64,000 nt of DNA from Shewanella waksmanii ATCC BAA-643 (GTDB lineage Bacteria; Pseudomonadota; Gammaproteobacteria; Enterobacterales; Shewanellaceae). The DNA is taken from the NCBI RefSeq assembly GCF_000518805.1, contig NZ_JAEH01000005.1, positions 105,652 through 169,651 of the forward strand. The letters run 5' to 3'. A model generated the notes under the pieces. That model made no database searches. It was given only the letters and a program-made list of their open reading frames with translations, and was not told where the DNA came from. This document shows, piece after piece, positions 27,797 to 37,902 of the stretch (positions are counted from its first letter, which is position 1; every line of letters begins with the position of its first letter). The position numbers were made by a program, and so were the translations under genes.

Positions 27797-28963
27797 CTAT
27801 TTCTGTTGCGAAGTTTCTGACTTATTCATATCAACTTCTTTAGCCGATACTGGCGCGCCAGGACGAATTTTTTGTAAGCCTTCCACGATCAGTTTATCGC
27901 CAGTTGCAAGACCATCAACCACTCGCCACTGGTTATCAATCACTTCAGCCGTGGTGATAATGCGTGATTCCACTTTATTGTCAGCGTTAACCAACATGGC
28001 GACTGCCTGACCTTTGGTGTTACGGGTAATCGCACGCTGAGGCACCATAATCGCTTGAGGATCGGTACCGGCATTTAATACCGCACGCACATACATACCA
28101 GGCAATAACACGCCTTCTGGATTAGGGAATTCTGCGCGCAATGTCACTGAACCGGTGTTTTCATCCACACTCACTTCAGAGAACTGCAAAGAACCGATGT
28201 GATCGTAATGCGTACCATCTTCCAAAATCAGCGATACATCAGCATTCTCAGCCGCCAGCAACGAACCTTGCTTCAATTTTGCCTTTAGGCGTAACAACTG
28301 AGCACTCGACTGAGCGATATCAATGTTAATTGGGTCAAGTTGTTGAATTTTAGCTAGCGTGTCAGCTTGATTGGCTGTCACCAATGCACCTGCTGTCACT
28401 GATGATTTACCAATACGACCGGAAATTGGTGCGTTTACATCGGTGTATACCAAGTTGATTTTGGCAGTATGAATCGCAGCTTTAGCCACAACGACATTCG
28501 CCTGGGCTTCTTTATACAGCGCGTCAGCTTCATCAAAATCTTGCTGACTAATGGCGTCGGTTTTAATCAATTCTTTAAAGCGTAAAGCTTTTGCTTTAGC
28601 TGATACTAACGAGGCTTCAGCACGAGCAAGGTCTGCTTCAGCACTTTTCAGCGCAGCTTCATAAGTGGCTGAGTCAATCTTGTACAAAGACTGGCCTTCT
28701 TCAACCACGCCACCTTCTACAAAGGTACGCGCAGTGATGATGCCGGTCGCTTGTGGTCGAACTTCAGCTTCTAAAAACGCTTTACTACGACCAGGAAGCT
28801 CTATTTCAATGGCTTGCGATTGTGCGCTGATGGTTAATACTCCCACCTCGACACTATTCGGCCCTTGCTGTGCTTGACCTTGCCCTTGTTCATCCTTCTG
28901 CCCACAAGCAGTCATCCATAACGCCACACTGATTATCGAGGCAATTTTAACTATTTGCCGCAT
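27797..28963 (-). CDS. RND efflux periplasmic adaptor (AcrA/MexA type), lipoprotein
   Basis: A 388-residue membrane-fusion protein. The lipobox MTAC after a short hydrophobic leader gives Cys lipidation at about residue 20. It has the half-lipoyl motif GRSKAFLEAEVRPQATGII, a hairpin of helices (ADLARAEASLVSAKAKALRFKEL), the second lipoyl half NAPISGRIGKSSVTAGALV and the beta-barrel. It links the RND pump to the outer-membrane channel. ATG at 28963 is preceded by GGAG 5 nt upstream. It is the first gene of the efflux operon, whose promoter lies in 28964-29200. Confidence 0.93.
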   Translation of the reverse strand: MRQIVKIASIISVALWMTACGQKDEQGQGQAQQGPNSVEVGVLTISAQSQAIEIELPGRSKAFLEAEVRPQATGIITARTFVEGGVVEEGQSLYKIDSATYEAALKSAEADLARAEASLVSAKAKALRFKELIKTDAISQQDFDEADALYKEAQANVVVAKAAIHTAKINLVYTDVNAPISGRIGKSSVTAGALVTANQADTLAKIQQLDPINIDIAQSSAQLLRLKAKLKQGSLLAAENADVSLILEDGTHYDHIGSLQFSEVSVDENTGSVTLRAEFPNPEGVLLPGMYVRAVLNAGTDPQAIMVPQRAITRNTKGQAVAMLVNADNKVESRIITTAEVIDNQWRVVDGLATGDKLIVEGLQKIRPGAPVSAKEVDMNKSETSQQK

Positions 28964-29523
28964 GAGCACTCCTGATCTTTACTTATCATTAACCAACCCA
29001 CCTGAAACGTAGATAATTTATCCAGTTCAAGTGGATTAAAAACATAATATATATGGGTAATATTTGAACGTGCTGTTATCTCACAAGTTACCGAAACCAA
29101 CAAGCAAAACAGGCGAGTTAAATTGTAAGTTTGTGCAAATAAATGGGATAAATCATGATGTTATGTTAACCGTCGGTTAACTAATGATCAGTGCTACAGT
29201 GAAAGTTACACGCTTGTAAACAACTGCTAATCTTGCCACTCGCAACCCTTTACTGAATGTCACACTTTCCGCTGCAAACTTAATTTTAACATCAGGTCAT
29301 CAACACGCTGCGCTCACTGCCCATGCTGTACCCGTATTCGGGTCACCTATCACTAGACTGCACTTTGCAATCCAATCAACATATTACGCTACATTAGCAT
29401 TAATATAGTTGATTAGGATGAATTTATTGTCACAACTATGATAAAAGTTGGCAATTTGTTGCGATAAAAGTGTAATTATCTTTTACGGCTAGCAATCGAC
29501 TCTTCAGAGATAAGATATGGCCA
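28964..29523. other. 560-nt region between the efflux operon and the DNA glycosylase gene
   Basis: Non-coding and AT-rich. It holds the presumed efflux promoter and the palindrome at 29165-29181. The part beyond 29200 shows nothing I can support. Confidence 0.5.
29165..29181. promoter_or_regulatory. candidate repressor operator, perfect palindrome
   Basis: GTTAACCGTCGGTTAAC: two perfect 8-base arms around one T, about 200 nt upstream of the efflux adaptor start. Palindromes of this size upstream of RND operons are usually TetR-family operators, but no tetR gene is in the window. Confidence 0.5.
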
Positions 29524-30210
29524 CTATAAACGGTTGTCACCCACGCTGAGCGCCAAAATTCGACTGATGTCATTGAAGCTTCGATTTGACTGTTGCTGCC
29601 AATGGTTAAACGTTTGCTGGACTTGCTGCAGTCCTCGTTTAGAAGTAAACCCAGCATCAACCAACTTATGAGCCTTGAAATAGGCTTGGATATCTTGGGT
29701 AAGTAAGAAGGTATCTTTACCCACTGCTCGCAGAAAATAAGGGCCAGTATTGCCGCCAAGTCGCTGGCCTTTGCGCTTTAAGGTTTGCCAAAGCCCAACC
29801 ATATCCTCCTGCGGCCATTGCGATAAAAAGTTGCCGAAGCTGCCATGCTCGATAGCAAGTTCATGCACCATCAACGCATTGTCATAGATGGCTTGCGTCT
29901 TTTTAAAGTGGCGGATTAATTTTACATCTTCTGCACGCTGTTGAATCTGATCTGGCGACAACATCAACACTTTGTGGGGTTCAAAATTGAAAAAAGCTTG
30001 CTGATACGCTGACCACTTATTGTCGACAACCCGCCATACAAATCCACTTTGAAATACCTTTTTGCTCATCTGCGACAACAGCTCAGCATCAGATAACTCA
30101 GCCAAAGCCAAAGGCGTTTGCCATTGTGCTAATAGTAACTGTAATTGCTCCTCGCCCCCTTTACGCTCACAAGCACGCTGGTAGATAGTTGCAAAAGATT
30201 CGGCGGTCAT
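29524..30210 (-). CDS. DNA-3-methyladenine glycosylase I-type (Tag-like) protein
   Basis: A 228-residue protein of the Tag family: an N-terminal ACERKGGEEQLQLLLA with Glu, FQSGFVWRVVDNKWSAYQQAF, and a helical core. The Trp/Glu-rich region that recognises 3-methyladenine is present. However, the Cys/His zinc ligands of E. coli Tag are not obvious and the protein is ~40 residues longer, so it belongs to a divergent branch. It should excise alkylated adenine from DNA. Transcribed alone, with no clear terminator. Confidence 0.75.
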   Translation of the reverse strand: MTAESFATIYQRACERKGGEEQLQLLLAQWQTPLALAELSDAELLSQMSKKVFQSGFVWRVVDNKWSAYQQAFFNFEPHKVLMLSPDQIQQRAEDVKLIRHFKKTQAIYDNALMVHELAIEHGSFGNFLSQWPQEDMVGLWQTLKRKGQRLGGNTGPYFLRAVGKDTFLLTQDIQAYFKAHKLVDAGFTSKRGLQQVQQTFNHWQQQSNRSFNDISRILALSVGDNRL

Positions 30211-30365
30211 ATTAGATGGCCCTCAATTAAAAATTAGTCAGCCCATTATAAAAGTGTTACCCGGTTTAACTAGCGGTTTTTGCTTCGCCAACCATTAAAT
30301 TTGAGTAATTAATAAACAAGTAATATAGTTAATCTGTTAGTTCTGATAACCAATTGAGGTATCAC

Positions 30366-31268
30366 ATGGACGCGGGGCAACTGTATCGCATGCTGGTTTT
30401 TGCCAGTGTGGTAAAACATGGTTCTTTAACTGCGGCAGCGGATAGTCTGGCAATTAGCCGCTCAATGGTCAGCCAACACCTAAAACGCTTAGAGCAGCGA
30501 TGTGGGACGAGTCTGTTACACCGCACCACTCGCAAGATTAGCCTAACAACCGAAGGCCAAGCTTTCTATTTCTATTGCGCCGAGCTACTGCACTTAGCAA
30601 ACCAAGCTGATAGCGCCCTTATTCCCGCAGATGACCAGCTAAGGGGCAGTATTAAACTCACCGCTCCGGTGGCCTTTGGCGAGCGCTGCTTAATTCCAAT
30701 TCTCACTGATTTTCATCGACAGTACCCGCATCTACACCTCAACTTGCAACTTGACGACAATCAACGAGACCTGATTGAACATAAGATTGATTTGGCTATT
30801 TCGGCACAACCACTTACCGATACTCGCCTCACCAGTGTCAAAATTGCCCAGTATGACGAGTACATTGTTGCCAGTCCCAAATACACCGCGGAGCAAGGCA
30901 CTCCTTTGCACCCCGATAGTTTAGGCGAACACCGCTGGGTACTGCATAGCGGCAATCAATTACCCATCAAGTTGCAGCTAGATAATAGCGACAAAGAGCG
31001 CTTCGGCGTGGCCATCACTCCCTTTGCCTGCTGCAATACGCTAAACGGGACGATGGAACTGGTTATTAGTGGTGTCGGCATAGGCATGCTAGAAGAGCAC
31101 CTCGTCAGTGATTCATTAGCTAGCGGTGAGCTAGTGCGACTATTGCCAGATTATCATCTTGGTAATAAAGGCTTTTTTGCATCACATCCATATCAAGATC
31201 AGCTGCCGCCAAGAGTCGCTGCATTACTCAATTTGCTGCAGCAACAGTTTGCCAATCCACAAGAATAA
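30366..31268 (+). CDS. LysR-family transcriptional regulator
   Basis: A 300-residue LysR protein. The helix-turn-helix is at about residues 15-62 (SLTAAADSLAISRSMVSQH, then LKRLEQRCGTSLLHRTTR). The effector domain has LRGSIKLTAPVAFGERCLIP, typical of the CrgA/AaeR group. ATG at 30366 is chosen because GAGG lies 5-8 nt upstream; the TTG at 30354 is not needed. A GST gene follows 78 nt downstream in the same direction and could be co-regulated. Target unknown. Confidence 0.87.
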   Translation: MDAGQLYRMLVFASVVKHGSLTAAADSLAISRSMVSQHLKRLEQRCGTSLLHRTTRKISLTTEGQAFYFYCAELLHLANQADSALIPADDQLRGSIKLTAPVAFGERCLIPILTDFHRQYPHLHLNLQLDDNQRDLIEHKIDLAISAQPLTDTRLTSVKIAQYDEYIVASPKYTAEQGTPLHPDSLGEHRWVLHSGNQLPIKLQLDNSDKERFGVAITPFACCNTLNGTMELVISGVGIGMLEEHLVSDSLASGELVRLLPDYHLGNKGFFASHPYQDQLPPRVAALLNLLQQQFANPQE

Positions 31269-31346
31269 AATTGACTACTTTTCTCTGCAATAGGCCGACT
31301 TTGGGGCTAAAATTAAGACTCTAGTTAAACAAAGGAGGCAGTTAAG

Positions 31347-31991
31347 ATGGAGCTATTTTACCATCCCTTGTCTCGCTACAGCCAAAAGGTATTGCTGGCT
31401 TTATATGAAAAGCAGGCCAATTTTTATGCCCGCATTGTACATTTAGACGACCCTTTATCTCGGCAACAATTTCTAACCTTAAGCCCTTTAGGTAAATTGC
31501 CTCTGCTACAAACTGCTGAAGGCACGCATATACACGAAGCCAGCATTATTATTGAATACTTAGATCAGCAACTAAACCAAGGCACACAACTTATCAGTTT
31601 ACAGCCACAGCAAGCGTTAGAGATCAGACGCTTCGATCGCCTGGTTGATCATGATTTTAATGACATACTCTATCAAATAGAATGTGCAAAGCAGGCTACA
31701 TTGGATGAAATTAAGCTACTCAGTCTGAATAAACGTTTGGCCCTGTTGCTTGATCAGCTTGATAGTCAATTGAGCCAACAACATTGGCTTTGTGGTGACC
31801 GGTTTAGTTTGGCAGATTGCGGGCTGATTCCTTGCTTAGTAGAAGCAAAGCACCATGTAAAACTCTACCAATACCAAGAAATTAACCGCTACTTACATCA
31901 AGCTATGGCCCGCGGCGCTTTTACCCAGGTATTTGACGAAGTCAGTGTGGCTAAAGACAAAGCCTCAGCGGGATATCGACCGATCCGCTAA
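31347..31991 (+). CDS. glutathione S-transferase family protein
   Basis: A 214-residue cytoplasmic GST: an N-terminal thioredoxin-like domain (MELFYHPLSRYSQKVLLALYEK, then LGKLPLLQTAEGTHIHEASIIIEYLDQ with the cis-Pro and Glu-Ser/Ala glutathione site) and a helical C-terminal domain with DRFSLADCGLIPCL. Substrate not predictable. RBS AAAGGAGG is strong. It is downstream of a LysR gene and convergent with the thioesterase gene. Confidence 0.9.
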   Translation: MELFYHPLSRYSQKVLLALYEKQANFYARIVHLDDPLSRQQFLTLSPLGKLPLLQTAEGTHIHEASIIIEYLDQQLNQGTQLISLQPQQALEIRRFDRLVDHDFNDILYQIECAKQATLDEIKLLSLNKRLALLLDQLDSQLSQQHWLCGDRFSLADCGLIPCLVEAKHHVKLYQYQEINRYLHQAMARGAFTQVFDEVSVAKDKASAGYRPIR

Positions 31992-32011
31992 TGGCTTTGT
32001 GTAGTGCTAAA

Positions 32012-32542
32012 CTAGATATTGCGCTCTTTTTTCAATTGCAAAAATGCAATCCACTTTTGCACTTCAGGCGGCAGTTCTGGCTCGGGGCCAGTAAAACCGG
32101 CCTCTTTAACAATATGACTAATAGGCACTTGCTTACCTTTACACACAAATACCCCACGAACATGGACAATGCAATGCAGGCCTTTTGCACTGACAAAACG
32201 CTGCTCAATGTAAAAGTACTTCTCGTCCCAACCCACCAGCTTAGATTCAATTTCAAACTTAACAAAGGGCTTAATATCGCGAATGTAAGTAAACTCTGCC
32301 GCATTAACGATCGGAAACCACTTCAAAGCTAAAAAGCGCTTGAGCAGTCCCATTTCAGCTAACATATAGGTCCGCGCTAAATCCATCAGCGCCGGATAAC
32401 GCGAATTAGTCATGTGCAAGTTGATATCACAATCGAGCGGTAGCGCGCGAAAATCGATATGACTCGTCCCCAAGAAATCGATTTTTTTACAATGACGTAC
32501 CCGCCAAACCATTAACCATATCAACCTAAAATAGAGATTCAT
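32012..32542 (-). CDS. acyl-CoA thioesterase-like (hot-dog fold) protein
   Basis: A 176-residue protein starting with an N-terminal hydrophobic stretch (YFRLIWLMVWRVR), then DINLHMTNSRYPALMDLARTYM, the 4HBT-like hot-dog core with the Asp/Asn pair, and a VGWDEKYFYIEQRFV strand. Members hydrolyse acyl-CoA or similar thioesters; the THEM6-like branch is closest by appearance. The hydrophobic N-terminus could anchor it at the membrane. Convergent with the GST gene. Confidence 0.75.
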   Translation of the reverse strand: MNLYFRLIWLMVWRVRHCKKIDFLGTSHIDFRALPLDCDINLHMTNSRYPALMDLARTYMLAEMGLLKRFLALKWFPIVNAAEFTYIRDIKPFVKFEIESKLVGWDEKYFYIEQRFVSAKGLHCIVHVRGVFVCKGKQVPISHIVKEAGFTGPEPELPPEVQKWIAFLQLKKERNI

Positions 32543-32642
32543 TTACCACTTTCCCTTGTTTGTAAGGCCGAAAAGGCTATCAGAGGTCTTACCAGATCAC
32601 AAGTCACAAAAAATCATTACAGTAGGTGACCCGTCGCGCAAT

Positions 32643-32674
32643 AAAAAAGGGAAAGCTTTCGCTTTCCCTTTTAA
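32643..32674 (-). terminator. Rho-independent terminator after prlC
   Basis: AAAAGGGAAAGC-TTTC-GCTTTCCCTTTT just beyond the prlC stop on the minus strand. Both ends have A/T runs. Confidence 0.85.
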
Positions 32675-32689
32675 ATAGTACCGCCATAA

Positions 32690-34729
32690 TTACTGCTCTA
32701 TTCCGCTGTGTCGCAGTAGCGCATCAATTTTTGGCTCGCAGCCACGGAAACGTTTAAACAGCACCATAGGTGACTCACTGCCGCCCATCTCAAGAATGTT
32801 TTCTAGGAAACTGCGGCCCGTTTCACGGTTGAAAATACCCTCTTCTTCAAACCGTGAGAACGCATCGGCAGATAATACTTCAGCCCACTTATAGCTGTAG
32901 TATCCCGCGGCATAACCACCAGCAAAAATATGGGCAAAGCTGTGTTGAAAGCGATTAAAGTCTGCAGCTTTTACCACTGCCACTTGCTGTCTAACTTCAT
33001 CAAGCTTTTGCTGCACATTGGCGCCCTTATCGGCATCAAACTCGTGATGCAGGCGAAAATCGAATAGTGAAAACTCCAATTGACGTAACATCATCATGCC
33101 TGACTGGAAGTTCTTTGCCGCCAGCATCTTATCTAACAGGGCTTTAGGAAGTGGTTCACCGGTTTCAAAATGGCCAGATATCTCTGCCAACGCTTGCTCT
33201 TCGTAACACCAATTCTCAAGGAACTGACTAGGTAACTCGACTGCATCCCAAGGCACACCATTAATGCCAGAGACACCACCCACATCAATCTTGGTCAACA
33301 TATGGTGGATACCATGACCAAATTCATGGAACAACGTCGTGACTTCATCATGGGTAAATAGCGCTGGCTTACCATCAACCGGCGCATTGAAATTACAGGT
33401 GAGATAAGCCACAGGCTTTTGCAAACCATTGGCAGTCAAACGTCGTGCGCGGCAATCATCCATCCATGCGCCACCGCGCTTACCTTCTCTGGCGTATAGA
33501 TCGAGGAAAAAGCTGCCACGATGGCAATCTTCTGCATCGAAAATGTCGAAAAAGCGCACATCTTTATGCCACGTATCAACACCTTGTCGCTCTTCTATCC
33601 GCAAACCAAATAGCTGCGATACGGTATAAAACAATCCAGACAACACCCTATCTTCAGGGAAATACGGGCGTAAGGTTTCCTGTGAAATCTCATATTTATG
33701 CTGCTTGAGCTTTTCGGCATAGTAACTCAAATCCCAAGGGGCTAGCTCAGTTACGCTAAAATGCTCAAGCGCAAATGCAGTTAACGTGGTTAACTCGTTT
33801 TGCGCTTGAGTTTTAGACTGCGACGCCAGTCCATTGAGGAACTCAATCACTTGTTCTGGGCTTTCAGCCATCTTGGTTGCCAATGATTTGTCGGCAAAGC
33901 TGTCGAAACCAAGTAGCTGAGCCAGCTGATGGCGTAACGCGACGATTTCATCCATAAGTGGACTGTTATCAAATTCACCGGCATTTGGGCCTTGATCAGA
34001 AGCTCTGGTCACAAACGCGCGATAACATTCTTCACGCAGCTCGCGGTTATCACTGTAGGTCATCACCGGTAGGTATGAAGGAATGTCTAAGGTAAACAGC
34101 CAGCCTTGTTGCTCTTTAGCGCTTGCCATGGCTTTAGCGGCTGCAATCGCAGACTCTGGTAATCCTGCTAACTGCGCTTCATCGGTCACTAATTTTTGCC
34201 ATGCATGGGTGGCATCAAGCAATTGATTTGAAAAACCACTGGTTAGCTCAGATAAACGTTTAACCAGTTTTCCATATTCTTGTTTACCCTCATCATCCAA
34301 TCCAATACCTGTAAGCTCAAAATCGCGTAAACTTTGGCTAATCACCTGCTGCTGAGCTTGGCTCAATGCGGCAAACTGCTCAGATTGATGGATCTGCTTA
34401 TAAGCTTGATATAAACCTTGGTGTTGGCCGACATAGGTGCCGTATTCAGATAATAGCGGTAAGCAGGCATCATGTGCTGCGCGCCACTCATCGGTACTGA
34501 GCACCGAATTCATGTGGGAAATAGGCGACCAAATCTGGCTCAACTGGTCATCAACTTGTTCTAGCGGCGCAATGAGGTTATCCCAGGTGAATCCACTATC
34601 ATTACTTAATAGTTGATCAATTTTTTGCCGACAATCAGCTATCCCCTGTTCTACTGCGGCTTGGATATGCTCAGGTTTAATTTCAGAAAAAAGTGGCAAC
34701 TCGGTACCGCGTAGCAAAGGGTTACTCAT
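32690..34729 (-). CDS. prlC: oligopeptidase A (M3 zinc peptidase)
   Basis: A 679-residue M3 metallopeptidase with the zinc site HEFGHGIHHML (HExxH) at about residues 468-472 and the third ligand in the downstream helix (LENWCYEE). The N-terminal MSNPLLRGTELPLFSEIKPEHI is the usual start. It degrades short peptides in the cytoplasm, including signal-peptide fragments. In E. coli the gene neighbours rsmJ; here rsmJ is 18 kb away. Confidence 0.95.
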   Translation of the reverse strand: MSNPLLRGTELPLFSEIKPEHIQAAVEQGIADCRQKIDQLLSNDSGFTWDNLIAPLEQVDDQLSQIWSPISHMNSVLSTDEWRAAHDACLPLLSEYGTYVGQHQGLYQAYKQIHQSEQFAALSQAQQQVISQSLRDFELTGIGLDDEGKQEYGKLVKRLSELTSGFSNQLLDATHAWQKLVTDEAQLAGLPESAIAAAKAMASAKEQQGWLFTLDIPSYLPVMTYSDNRELREECYRAFVTRASDQGPNAGEFDNSPLMDEIVALRHQLAQLLGFDSFADKSLATKMAESPEQVIEFLNGLASQSKTQAQNELTTLTAFALEHFSVTELAPWDLSYYAEKLKQHKYEISQETLRPYFPEDRVLSGLFYTVSQLFGLRIEERQGVDTWHKDVRFFDIFDAEDCHRGSFFLDLYAREGKRGGAWMDDCRARRLTANGLQKPVAYLTCNFNAPVDGKPALFTHDEVTTLFHEFGHGIHHMLTKIDVGGVSGINGVPWDAVELPSQFLENWCYEEQALAEISGHFETGEPLPKALLDKMLAAKNFQSGMMMLRQLEFSLFDFRLHHEFDADKGANVQQKLDEVRQQVAVVKAADFNRFQHSFAHIFAGGYAAGYYSYKWAEVLSADAFSRFEEEGIFNRETGRSFLENILEMGGSESPMVLFKRFRGCEPKIDALLRHSGIEQ

Positions 34730-35002
34730 GTCTTGGCCTCAAAATCATTGTGTTAATTGATGAGATATGGGCGCACGCGGCTAGATTCAAGTTAAATCTG
34801 CCACTAACAACAATCTAGCGCACGTCTAACAGCCTATTGCATAAAAAACCTTGATCATGCTCAAGAAAATAATTTACACATAATTTACATTTGAGGTATT
34901 GATAAGTTGTTCGCAAATACAACCCATTATCATTTACAGTCGCGAATAGCGCTTTAAGATGACAGTGAATCTTTCGCCAATCACCTAAATTAGAGTCTTT
35001 CT

Positions 35003-35776
35003 ATGTCTAGACTATTTAATGCCACCTTAGCCACTGCGCTCATGCTCACCGGTACTCAGGCTTACGCCCAAACCACTAGTGCCAATGTGGACGATGCCCA
35101 CAGCAAAAATCTCATTGCCCACAACGACAGCCAAGATGTGCAAATACTGCTCGATCTTGGTTGGGACTCAAAATATATTTCAGAAGGGCGTAACAACCTT
35201 GAAAATGGGGGCATCTACTGGGGAACGGCCGCTATTCAGTATGACAATATCAATCTGTACGCTACGGTGGGGCGCGGTGATACAGACAACTACACTGAGT
35301 GGAACTTTGGTATTGAATATGGTTTTGATATTGGTGACAGCATTGAAGCCACTGTGGGCTATCAGCGGATTGAGATTTATGCAGATGAACGTGAATTCGA
35401 CAATGAGATATTTGCAGACCTCGCTTATACCGGCATCAGCTGGCTTACCCCCTCCGTTGCATACACCTATTCTACCGAAGCCGGTGGCTACTTTGTTGAA
35501 GCCAGCTTACACAGTAGCTGGGAGCTAACACAGCGCCTAACCGTGACACCCTATGTCACTCAAGCATTCGATTTTCAATACGCCACAGAAGATCATAACG
35601 GCCCCAATCACTTTCAACTGGGAGTAGAAGCTGAATTTGCCCTTAGTGAACAAATCATGCTTTCAGGTCACATCAGCCACACCATCGCGCAAGACGACAT
35701 CAAGCGTGAAATGGGCCAAGAAGTGAATAACCTTGATGAAACTTATGCTGGTATTCACCTGAGCTTTACCTTCTAA
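35003..35776 (+). CDS. outer-membrane beta-barrel protein of unknown function
   Basis: A 257-residue protein. The signal peptide ends at AYAQ (about residue 22). The rest is a series of amphipathic strands with many Tyr/Phe (WDSKYISEGRNNLENGGIYW, YAADEREFDNEIFADLAY) and a final aromatic Phe, as in outer-membrane barrels. No enzyme motif is visible. Possibly a small porin or lipid-modifying barrel; unrecognised. It is not related to the two barrels at 1851-3719. Confidence 0.7.
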   Translation: MSRLFNATLATALMLTGTQAYAQTTSANVDDAHSKNLIAHNDSQDVQILLDLGWDSKYISEGRNNLENGGIYWGTAAIQYDNINLYATVGRGDTDNYTEWNFGIEYGFDIGDSIEATVGYQRIEIYADEREFDNEIFADLAYTGISWLTPSVAYTYSTEAGGYFVEASLHSSWELTQRLTVTPYVTQAFDFQYATEDHNGPNHFQLGVEAEFALSEQIMLSGHISHTIAQDDIKREMGQEVNNLDETYAGIHLSFTF

Positions 35777-35912
35777 GCCTGTGAGTCAACTCAACTAAGC
35801 CTAAGCGTTTGAGTTAAACTCAGGCAACACTTTGCCAATGGGACAATCGTTGACTACATTTACTAGCTATTAAAGCGAAGGAACGCTTTCAATTGTGCAC
35901 AAGGAATGGCCT

Positions 35913-36383
35913 ATGTCAGTCAACCTACGTCCCTATTGGTGTTGGGGCAGTTTCTGTCTGTTAGTTTGGATAACGCTCAGTCAAGTAAGCGCCAATGAAA
36001 CGCAATCACATCTGCCGTTGGGCAGTGTGCTCGATAGTCACGGCAACCCCATTGCCATGCCAGAAAAAGCCGACGTGGCATTACAATACACGCCTACGGT
36101 AAGCAGCCAATCTCAACAAGTTCAATCCCGCCCCTCGACTAAACATTCAAAAGCCGATCGCCGCTTGAACAAACGCCGCCCAAACGTAGCCGATAACCCC
36201 AGTTGTCGCTGGCTCGATAAACGTATGCAAGGATTAGAAAAACAACTAAACAGTCAAAGACGCCAGCAATTTAGTCATCATGCTGAGGAGCTCGCCGTGC
36301 GTCAGCAAGAGTGGCAATGTTTGCAGTGTGGCGGCATGGGACCAAAACCGAGTGACCATAGCCGCTGCCAATATCGACGCTAA
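35913..36383 (+). CDS. hypothetical exported protein with a basic, coiled-coil-like region
   Basis: A 156-residue protein, not recognised. An N-terminal hydrophobic segment (FCLLVWITLSQVSA, about residues 14-27) looks like a signal peptide. A basic Ser/Arg/Lys stretch and a helical Gln-rich stretch (DKRMQGLEKQLNSQRRQQFSHHAEELAVRQQEW) follow. Several Cys are in the second half (SCRW, CLQCGG). ATG at 35913 is preceded by AAGGAA. Encoded between the barrel gene and gor in the same direction. Confidence 0.55.
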   Translation: MSVNLRPYWCWGSFCLLVWITLSQVSANETQSHLPLGSVLDSHGNPIAMPEKADVALQYTPTVSSQSQQVQSRPSTKHSKADRRLNKRRPNVADNPSCRWLDKRMQGLEKQLNSQRRQQFSHHAEELAVRQQEWQCLQCGGMGPKPSDHSRCQYRR

Positions 36384-36497
36384 CTTGCAATACAAAAGTC
36401 AATAAACGGGTCTTAGCTATATCGAAAGCTGGTTTGCAAATTTAAATGCCCCTACAATGACCAGCATCTGCATCAATGCAAAACTTTGGAGAAAGAT

Positions 36498-37850
36498 ATG
36501 GCTCAGCATTTTGACTACATCTGTTTAGGCGCCGGCAGCGGTGGCATCGCATCAGGTAATCGCGCGGCAATGCGTGGCGCTAAGGTGCTAGTGATTGAAG
36601 CAAAACACGTAGGTGGAACCTGTGTCAATGTGGGCTGTGTTCCGAAAAAAGTCATGTGGTATGGTGCCCATGTCGCTGAAGCAATGCACCTTTACGCTAA
36701 AGATTACGGTTTTGATGTTTCAGTCAATAAGTTTGATTGGAACGCGTTGGTCGATAATCGTGAAGCCTATATCGGTCGTATTCATGAAGCCTATGGCCGT
36801 GGTTTTGCCAGCAACAATGTTACCGTCATCAATGGCTACGGCCGCTTTGTTGATGGCAACACCATTGAAGTCAATGGTGAACATTACCAAGCCGACCACA
36901 TTCTCATCGCCACAGGCGGCGCACCGACTATTCCTGATATTCCTGGCGCTGAATACGGTATCGATTCTGACGGTTTCTTCGCTCTGCGTGAACAACCCAA
37001 ACGCGTTGCTGTTGTAGGCGCGGGCTATATCGCTGTCGAACTTGCAGGTGTGTTACACGCATTAGGCAGTGAAACCCATTTGTTAGTGCGTAAGCATGCA
37101 CCTCTGCGTAACTTTGACCCTATGCTCACCGAAGCATTAACGGATGCAATGGCGACTGACGGCCCGACTTTACATACCCACAGTATTCCAAAATCAGTCA
37201 GCAAGAATGCCGATGACAGCTTGACGCTGACATTAGAAAATGGCGAGAGCATCACCGTTGATACCCTTATTTGGGCCATTGGTCGCTCACCCGCAACCGG
37301 AAACATTGGCTTAGAAAATACCGATGTTCAGCTCAATACTAAAGGTTATGTGGTCACTGACGAGCAACAAAATACGACCGCTAAAGGTATTTATTGTGTG
37401 GGTGACATTATGGAAGGTGGCGTAGAGTTGACGCCCGTTGCGGTTAAAGCCGGCCGTTTACTCTCGGAGCGCCTGTTTGGCAACATGCCAGATGCGAAGA
37501 TGGATTACAGCGTGATCCCAACAGTAGTATTTAGCCATCCAGCAATTGGTACTATGGGCTTAACCGAGCCAGAAGCCATCGCCCAATATGGTGAAGATAA
37601 TATCAAGGTATATACCTCTGGTTTCACCTCAATGTACACCGCCATTACTGCCCACCGCCAAGCATGCAAAATGAAGCTAATTTGCGCCGGTGACAATGAA
37701 GTGGTTGTCGGTATCCACGGTATCGGCTTTGGCATGGATGAGATCCTGCAAGGATTTGGTGTCGCAATGAAAATGGGCGCCACCAAAGCCGATTTTGATG
37801 CAGTTGTTGCTATTCACCCCACTGGCGCAGAAGAGTTTGTTACTATGTAG
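36498..37850 (+). CDS. gor: glutathione reductase, C-terminus altered by an inserted element
   Basis: A 450-residue FAD/NAD(P)H enzyme that reduces glutathione disulfide in the cytoplasm. It has the FAD site [21 protein letters not shown], the redox-active disulfide [13 protein letters not shown], the NADPH Rossmann motif [12 protein letters not shown], and the catalytic His-Glu stretch [13 protein letters not shown] near the C-terminus. The normal end is Val-Thr-Met-Arg. Here the Met is followed directly by TAG because the mobile element inserted after it, so one residue is lost. This is probably harmless. The native last codons and terminator are now at 57494-57576. ATG at 36498 is preceded by GGAGAAAG. 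Confidence 0.95.
   Translation: MAQHFDYICLGAGSGGIASGNRAAMRGAKVLVIEAKHVGGTCVNVGCVPKKVMWYGAHVAEAMHLYAKDYGFDVSVNKFDWNALVDNREAYIGRIHEAYGRGFASNNVTVINGYGRFVDGNTIEVNGEHYQADHILIATGGAPTIPDIPGAEYGIDSDGFFALREQPKRVAVVGAGYIAVELAGVLHALGSETHLLVRKHAPLRNFDPMLTEALTDAMATDGPTLHTHSIPKSVSKNADDSLTLTLENGESITVDTLIWAIGRSPATGNIGLENTDVQLNTKGYVVTDEQQNTTAKGIYCVGDIMEGGVELTPVAVKAGRLLSERLFGNMPDAKMDYSVIPTVVFSHPAIGTMGLTEPEAIAQYGEDNIKVYTSGFTSMYTAITAHRQACKMKLICAGDNEVVVGIHGIGFGMDEILQGFGVAMKMGATKADFDAVVAIHPTGAEEFVTM
37840..37847. other. gor: left junction core (attL) in gor
   Basis: TTACTATG, in frame with the last three gor codons (GTT ACT ATG). The same core with one change, TTACCATG, occurs at 57494-57501, at the other end of the element, where it continues into CGC TAA. 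This marks the recombination site. Confidence 0.75.
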
Positions 37851-37858
37851 ATCTTTTT

Positions 37859-37896
37859 CTGGAAAACTAAACTGTAGTTTTTGATACTCTGGAAAA
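37859..37896. repeat. left-end inner repeats CTGGAAAA (two copies)
   Basis: CTGGAAAA at 37859-37866 and 37889-37896, 12 and 42 nt inside the left junction. The inverted form TTTTCCAG or TTTCCAG occurs near the right junction. Likely recombinase or accessory-protein binding sites. Confidence 0.6.
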
Positions 37897-37902
37897 ACTG
37901 TA

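Noticed and set aside
31991..32332. 113-codon frame opposite the thioesterase gene
   Set aside because: It lies on the complementary strand of a well-supported gene and has no motif or ribosome site.
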